NCBI GenBank assembly: GCA_943737045.1
Contig: CALSFV010000003.1
Span: 434,001-498,000, forward strand
DNA from: Parapristionchus giblindavisi
Lineage: Eukaryota > Nematoda > Chromadorea > Rhabditida > Diplogasteridae
Direction of reading: 5' to 3'
Length of the DNA: 64,000 nt
Below are positions 58,501 through 64,000 of this stretch, piece after piece; the first letter of the stretch is position 1, and each line of letters opens with the position of its first letter. Position numbers and translations under genes: made by a program. The notes under the pieces were generated by a model. It saw nothing but the letters and a program-made list of their open reading frames with translations, ran no database searches and was not told where the DNA came from.

Positions 58501-61088
58501 ACTGGACATGCTCTACTATTTCATATAGCTCAATATTTTCATAAATATTTTTATTGTAAATCCGAGATATGGTTACAGTGAGAGATGGATATATATGGAG
58601 AGAGAGAGGAGGAGGAGGAGAAGGTGAATCGCTCTTCACTCACTCCATACAAAAAAGACACGCATGGCACATACACACCTCCCCTACCGCAGCGCCGGCG
58701 ACCAACGCCACCTAACCCCCGTCTAGCCTACACCGAATACTGAATTTATACTTTAAAAATTTCTCTGATCGCATTTTAAATTGATTTTTTTGTCGTTAAA
58801 ATAGAAAAAAATAGGCCAAAATTGCCAGTGTGACTAGTTCAGCATTGCGTGCGCTCTCTAAAAGTGTGTTCACTGAATTCGTCATACCAAATTACATTTT
58901 TGTGGAAGAAAAAAGTTTGCAATTTGATACAGGCTCAAGCAAGTTACGGTCTAGACTATCTATGCATGGGGAGAGGGAGAGGGAAGGGGGAGCGAGAGGG
59001 ACGCGTACTCTATCCATTGCGTCTCTGTACGACCAGAGCGAATCAGTGTATCTTTATTCGTACGTTTACAATTTACTTTGACACCTGATGATTAGCTCAA
59101 GACAAGCTGAACTCATATAAACTCACAACCGCTCATCTGTAACGCGAAATCGACAGATAACGCGGCAATCGTTACAATTCGCACTTAAATCACCACAATT
59201 TGCTTGAAACTTATCCGTTCGAGCTGCGGAAGCGCGCGTTCGACGTCTCGTAACGTCCGCTATGCTGTACAGGTAAAAGTGCGAATTTTCAGGAGCTAAT
59301 TCGAGCGGGAAATGGCCATACATGGGGCCGTTTTGCACTTTTTCGTGTCTATGGTTCCTGTTGAGACTGGGCATGCTCTACTATTTCATATAGCTCAATA
59401 TTTTCATAAATATTTTTATTGTAAATCCGAGATATGGTTACAGTGAGAGATGGATATATATGGAGAGAGAGAGGAGGAGGAGGAGAAGGTGAATCGCTCT
59501 TCACTCACTCCATACAAAAAAGACACGCATGGCACATACACACCTCCCCTACCGTAGCGCCGGCGACCAACGCCACCTAACCCCCGTCTAGCCTACACCG
59601 AATACTGAATTTATACTTTAAAATTTCTCTGATCGCATTTTAAATTGATTTTTTTGTCGTTAAAATAGAAAAAAATAGGCCAAAATTGCCAGTGTGACTA
59701 GTTCAGCATTGCGTGCGCTCTCTAAAAGTGTGTTCACTGAATTCGTCATACCAAATTACATTTTTGTGGAAGAAAAAAGTTTGCAATTTGATACAGGCTC
59801 AAGCAAGTTACGGTCTAGACTATCTATGCATGGGGAGAGGGAGAGGGAAGGGGGAGCGAGAGGGACGCGTACTCTATCCATTGCGTCTCTGTACGACCAG
59901 AGCGAATCAGTGTATCTTTATTCGTACGTTTACAATTTACTTTGACACCTGATGATTAGCTCAAGACAAGCTGAACTCATATAAACTCACAACCGCTCAT
60001 CTGTAACGCGAAATCGACAGATAACGCGGCAATCGTTACTATTCGCACTTAAATCACCACAATTTGCTTGAAACTTATCCGTTCGAGCTGCGGAAGCGCG
60101 CGTTCGACGTCTCGTAACGTCCGCTATGCTGTACAGGTAAAAGTGCGAATTTTCAGGAGCTAATTCGAGCGGGAAATGGCCATACATGGGGCCGTTTTGC
60201 ACTTTTTCGTGTCTATGGTTCCTGTTGAGACTGGGCATGCTCTACTATTTCATATAGCTCAATATTTTCATAAATATTTTTATTGTAAATCCGAGATATG
60301 GTTACAGTGAGAGATGGATATATATGGAGAGAGAGAGGAGGAGGAGGAGAAGGTGAATCGCTCTTCACTCACTCCATACAAAAAAGACACGCATGGCACA
60401 TACACACCTCCCCTACCGCAGCGCCGGCGACCAACGCCACCTAACCCCCGTCTAGCCTACACCGAATACTGAATTTATACTTTAAAATTTCTCTGATCGC
60501 ATTTTAAATTGATTTTTTTGTCGTTAAAATAGAAAAAAATAGGCCAAAATTGCCAGTGTGACTAGTTCAGCATTGCGTGCGCTCTCTAAAAGTGTGTTCA
60601 CTGAATTCGTCATACCAAATTACATTTTTGTGGAAGAAAAAAGTTTGCAATTTGATACAGGCTCAAGCAAGTTACGGTCTAGACTATCTATGCATGGGGA
60701 GAGGGAGAGGGAAGGGGGAGCGAGAGGGACGCGTACTCTATCCATTGCGTCTCTGTACGACCAGAGCGAATCAGTGTATCTTTATTCGTACGTTTACAAT
60801 TTACTTTGACACCTGATGATTAGCTCAAGACAAGCTGAACTCATATAAACTCACAACCGCTCATCTGTAACGCGAAATCGACAGATAACGCGGCAATCGT
60901 TACAATTCGCACTTAAATCACCACAATTTGCTTGAAACTTATCCGTTCGAGCTGCGGAAGCGCGCGTTCGACGTCTCGTAACGTCCGCTATGCTGTACAG
61001 GTAAAAGTGCGAATTTTCAGGAGCTAATTCGAGCGGGAAATGGCCATACATGGGGTCGTTTTGCACTTTTTCGTGTCTATGGTTCCTG
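40519..61088. repeat. 864-bp satellite array, block C (about 24 units)
   Basis: Landmark GTGACT at 40687, 41551, 42415, 43279, 44143, 45007, 45871, 46735, 47599, 48463, 49327, 50191, 51055, 51919, 52783, 53645, 54509, 55373, 56237, 57101, 57965, 58830, 59694 and 60558. Spacing is 864 bp, except 862 and 865 once each because of small indels. Units 43279+44143 and 45007+45871 share private variants, so a two-unit 1,728-bp block has been duplicated. The unit at 57965 combines diagnostic bases of both variants. GA-microsatellite length and composition vary (for example tatatatatata at 43904-43915). The block is cut at 61088 by a non-LTR retrotransposon. Confidence 0.97.
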
Positions 61089-61439
61089 GTCAAGGATAAC
61101 AAAGGATCCTTCGCTCGCAGAGATCTCACTCCATTCGAACTCGAACAGGAAAGGAAATCTCGAGTAGAAGTCAGGAGACTTAACATCTCAGCCGGATGTC
61201 TTCAGTATGGATTGAGAGATGCTGAGATTGTCGAGTACAGAGCCCCTTACCGTGATCTTCCCGATGGATATGGAACTCCTCCCCCGTCCCTCAATAAGAC
61301 CAAAGATCAACGTAGAACAGATTCTGCTGATAATTCTCTTACAGTGGCAGATGACTCATCTCGTGGCTCTCACATCACTCATCGCAAGAAACTCGCTGAT
61401 CAAGCCGCCTCCAACTCCGTCAATGCATCATCCCACTAA
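61089..61439 (+). CDS. ORF1 C-terminal remnant of non-LTR retrotransposon
   Basis: An open frame of 116 codons entering from the truncation point and ending at TAA 61437-61439. It contains DLTPFELEQERKSRVEVRRLN, a charged helical segment like those near the C terminus of CR1/Jockey-group ORF1 proteins, then a Pro/Ser/Asp-rich tail. The N-terminal part of ORF1 is missing. The frame also runs backward a few codons into the satellite, which is coincidental. Confidence 0.6.
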   Translation, partial: VKDNKGSFARRDLTPFELEQERKSRVEVRRLNISAGCLQYGLRDAEIVEYRAPYRDLPDGYGTPPPSLNKTKDQRRTDSADNSLTVADDSSRGSHITHRKKLADQAASNSVNASSH

Positions 61440-64000
61440 GACAGTGGCAGTAATCATGTGAGTGTCCCTGCACGGTCCCCTCTATCCCGTCCTATTCCAT
61501 CATCTCATTCATTCACTCATTCCATTTCTGTTTTCTATTCTAATGTTAGAAGTATTCGTTCAAAGTTACATCGTTTATCTCATCTTCTAAGTTGTGGTCT
61601 ATACAATATTCTTTGTTTCTCTGAATCTTGGCTTAATCGATTTGATAGCGATAGTGCTCTTATTGGCTCATACCCTTCATATTCATGCTTTCGTGCCGAT
61701 AGACCTTATTCTGATACAACTGGTAGAGGCGGTGGCTCTTGCGCATTAATTCATTCGTCCCTATCACCAATATTGATTAGTACCCTTATCATACCTGGTT
61801 TTGAGATCATTACTATTGATATTCATCCTCCCGTTACAAATCCCCTAGAACATAAATGTATTCGAATAATTTTAATTTATCGATCCCCTTCATCACACAC
61901 GAATTCCAACCAGCCTTTTATTGATTATCTTAGTAATACTGTAACTAATGTCTGCCCTACCGTAATCCTCGGAGACTTGAACTACCCAAATATCGATTGG
62001 CCAAACTTATCTTCATCCAGTCCTAATCTCTTTCTCGATTTTTCCTCCGACCATCATTTCATGCAGTATATTGATTTTCCTACTAGAGGCCCCAATATTC
62101 TTGATCTCGTTCTATGTAACTTCCCCATCATTCGTTCCATAAGAACTGATGTTCCATTGAGTGATCATACAAGTATCGTCTTTTCTCTTTCATTGTCTAT
62201 TCCAAATGCAACACCCAAACCTATCACGTACCAATTTCACTTAGCAGATTGGGAATCCATTAATTACAATATTATTAACACAGATTGGTCAGCTGCCCTC
62301 TTTAGCCTATCAGTGGACCAATCATTTATTTATTTCACAGATTTCATCAATTCGCTTATCGATTCATTTGTACCTAAACGTAGAGTTAGTGATCATTCAA
62401 TGTATCCCAAACGAATTAGGATATTGTATAATAGGCTTCGTTATCATCAATCATTTGCCCCTAATGCACTTCACACTATTAACCTTCGTCGTAAATTTGA
62501 TCTCTCTCTTCGTGAATTTGAATGTGCTTTAGAAGCCAGAGCTATAAATTCCTCCAACCCACGATTGTTCTATTCTTTTTGTAAGCGTAAGCTTAAGTCT
62601 AATAGTAGTAGTTTGCCTGGTGTTGTTAATATAGATGGTAGTATATTAGTTTCTGATATAGATAAGTCCTCCGCTTTTTCTCATTATTTTTCTTCCGTCC
62701 AGACTCCCCCTCAAAGTTCCCCATTACCGTATCCTACTCATTCCCAATCATCTTTCGATCTCGCCTATATAACTCCTCAACAGATACTTTTAGCTTTATC
62801 TGACCTAATACCTAAAGTGAATACATCTCCTGATAACATTCCTAATATTGTATATTGTAAATGTAAATACTCAATTGTTGTCCCCTTAACCATAATTTTT
62901 AATAAGACTCTTCTTACTTCTATTGTACCTAGCTTATGGAAAGTAGCAATTGTCAAACCCATCCCGAAAAAATCCAATAATAACAACATAGCTAACTTCC
63001 GCCCGATCTCTTTGACCTCCACTGCTTCGAAAATTTTCGAGAAAATTTTGATCAAAGAACTTACTGAATATCTTGAGTCGAATAATATTCTGGATTGTCA
63101 TCAAGCTGGCTTTAGGAGTAGTAGATCCACAGCTACGCAATTATGCGAGTCCCATTCCTATTATGTTAAGTGTGTTTCTGCCGGTATTTCTGTTGATGTT
63201 ATTTATTTTGACTTCGCTAAGGCTTTTGATAGTATCGACCATAGACTATTACTGCACAAACTTAAATGTATAGGAATCTCACCTCATATTGTATCTTGGT
63301 TTCATTCTTACTTGTCTAATCGTTCACAATCGGTGCTTATAGGAGATTCCATGTCCCGCCATAGTCCCATCACCTCAGGAGTGCCTCAGGGCTCCAGCAT
63401 TGGCCCACTCTTGTTCATACTATTTATTAATGATTTATCTGTTATAATTCCCTCTAGTGTAAAATACGGTATTTTTGCTGATGATCTTAAGATTTACGCC
63501 CCCGTTCCTTCCGAATCTAAATCTTTACAATCGGCTATTGATTCTATTGTTGATTGGAGTCTCACATGGAATATGACTATATCTGCCCCCAAATGTACTG
63601 TCCTCCATATTGGCCCTTTAAAGGCTCGTACCCAGTATATTATGAATGGTTGCCCACTTTCCTCATCACCTGTTGTAAGAGACTTAGGAGTTCACATGAG
63701 CTCTGATTTATCGTTTAATCACCATATATCAGTCATAACTACCAAGGCCAAAGCTTCTATTAATATGCTGTTCTTGTCTGTCCACTCTCGTTCCCATTCA
63801 CTTTTATCTAAAGCTTATACTGTTTATATAAGACCAATTCTTGAATCATGTCCTATTATCTGGAATCCCACCCTTAAATACCTGACCAATTCAATAGAAA
63901 GTGTACAAAGAAATTTTACATATAGACTTTTTGCTAAATGCAAACTTGCTCCCTTACCTTTTAACGAACGCAACGCTTTTCTTCAACTCCCCACATTAGA
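61440..64000 (+). CDS. ORF2: APE endonuclease plus reverse transcriptase (partial at 3')
   Basis: About 853 codons with no stop to the window's end, in the same frame as the ORF1 remnant. The endonuclease (about 61527-62200) shows NVRSI, ESWL, GDLNYP (from 61971) and SDHTS. The reverse transcriptase shows ANFRPISLTST, FDFAKAFDSIDH, SGVPQGSSIGPLLF and the catalytic FADD (63474-63485), then the thumb-like DLGVHMSSDLSFNHHI. All catalytic motifs are present, so this part may be functional. No ATG is near the start; the first in-frame ATG lies well inside the endonuclease, so expression would need readthrough, reinitiation at a non-ATG codon, or the upstream TAA is a mutation. Confidence 0.9.

Larger units (their letters stand above)
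61089..64000 (+). mobile_element. 5'-truncated non-LTR retrotransposon (CR1/Jockey-like), partial
   Basis: The satellite breaks abruptly inside a unit (after ggttcctg) and the new sequence begins within an ORF1 coding frame. This is the usual outcome of incomplete target-primed reverse transcription. An APE-type endonuclease and reverse transcriptase follow in the same orientation, and the element continues beyond the window, so its 3' end and target duplication are not visible. The clade was judged only from motif style; CR1, L2 and Jockey-type elements are all possible. Confidence 0.88.

Noticed and set aside
202..60809. 83- and 79-codon open frames repeated on both strands in each satellite unit
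   Set aside because: They recur because the satellite is homogenised. Frames on opposite strands and in overlapping frames are kept equally well, several plus-strand ones begin at GTG, not ATG, and no domain or codon bias is seen.
61050..61088. Fusion of satellite sequence to the retrotransposon ORF1 as a new gene
   Set aside because: The frame only happens to stay open for a few codons across a 5' truncation junction and has no ATG supporting a real chimeric start.

Overview
This window is eukaryotic nuclear DNA, most likely from an invertebrate animal with short introns. The evidence is spliceosomal introns (41-69 bp, GT-AG with one probable GC-AG), AATAAA polyadenylation signals, a 6-bp-TSD Polinton/Maverick, an LTR retroelement and a CR1/Jockey-like non-LTR retrotransposon. 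I cannot name the species. There is no ordinary host gene: everything is satellite DNA or a mobile element sitting in it.

Backbone. A tandem satellite with an 864-bp unit fills 1-4265, 7830-21754 and 40519-61088, about 45 near-identical units in one orientation. The three blocks are one array split by insertions. Units fall into two main variants that are interleaved, locally homogenised and once recombined. Every unit I read carries a canonical G-quadruplex motif.

Insertion 1 (4266-7829) has 382-bp direct terminal repeats differing by one base, a 4-bp TATG duplication, a candidate tRNA primer site read on the minus strand, and no recognisable coding capacity. It looks like a young non-autonomous LTR element with non-canonical ends.

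Insertion 2 (21755-40518, 18,764 bp) is a complete Polinton/Maverick. It has 1,025-bp terminal inverted repeats, a 6-bp duplication (cgcatg), protein-primed DNA polymerase B, retroviral-type integrase, adenovirus-type protease, FtsK/HerA-type packaging ATPase, double-jelly-roll major capsid protein, penton-like minor capsid protein and a small basic virion-type protein. Further genes are unrecognised: two related zinc-ribbon proteins near the two ends, a signal-peptide/one-TM glycoprotein just after polB, and several small proteins. No core gene is broken. Polymerase and integrase would copy and insert the element; MCP, penton, ATPase and protease would build, fill and mature a particle; the membrane glycoprotein is a candidate surface protein. 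PolB is cut by 23 short introns, whereas the main capsid, ATPase, integrase and protease genes have none. On the minus strand, zinc-ribbon, protease, 99-aa and 192-aa genes overlap by 4-8 bp like an operon, downstream of a GC-box/CRE-like promoter lying in the right TIR.

Insertion 3 (61089-64000, running off the window) is a 5'-truncated non-LTR retrotransposon. It has an ORF1 remnant, then in the same frame after a single TAA an open endonuclease/reverse-transcriptase ORF2 with no further stop.

Exon structures were inferred by reading splice sites and protein-family continuity; no alignment or transcript data were available.
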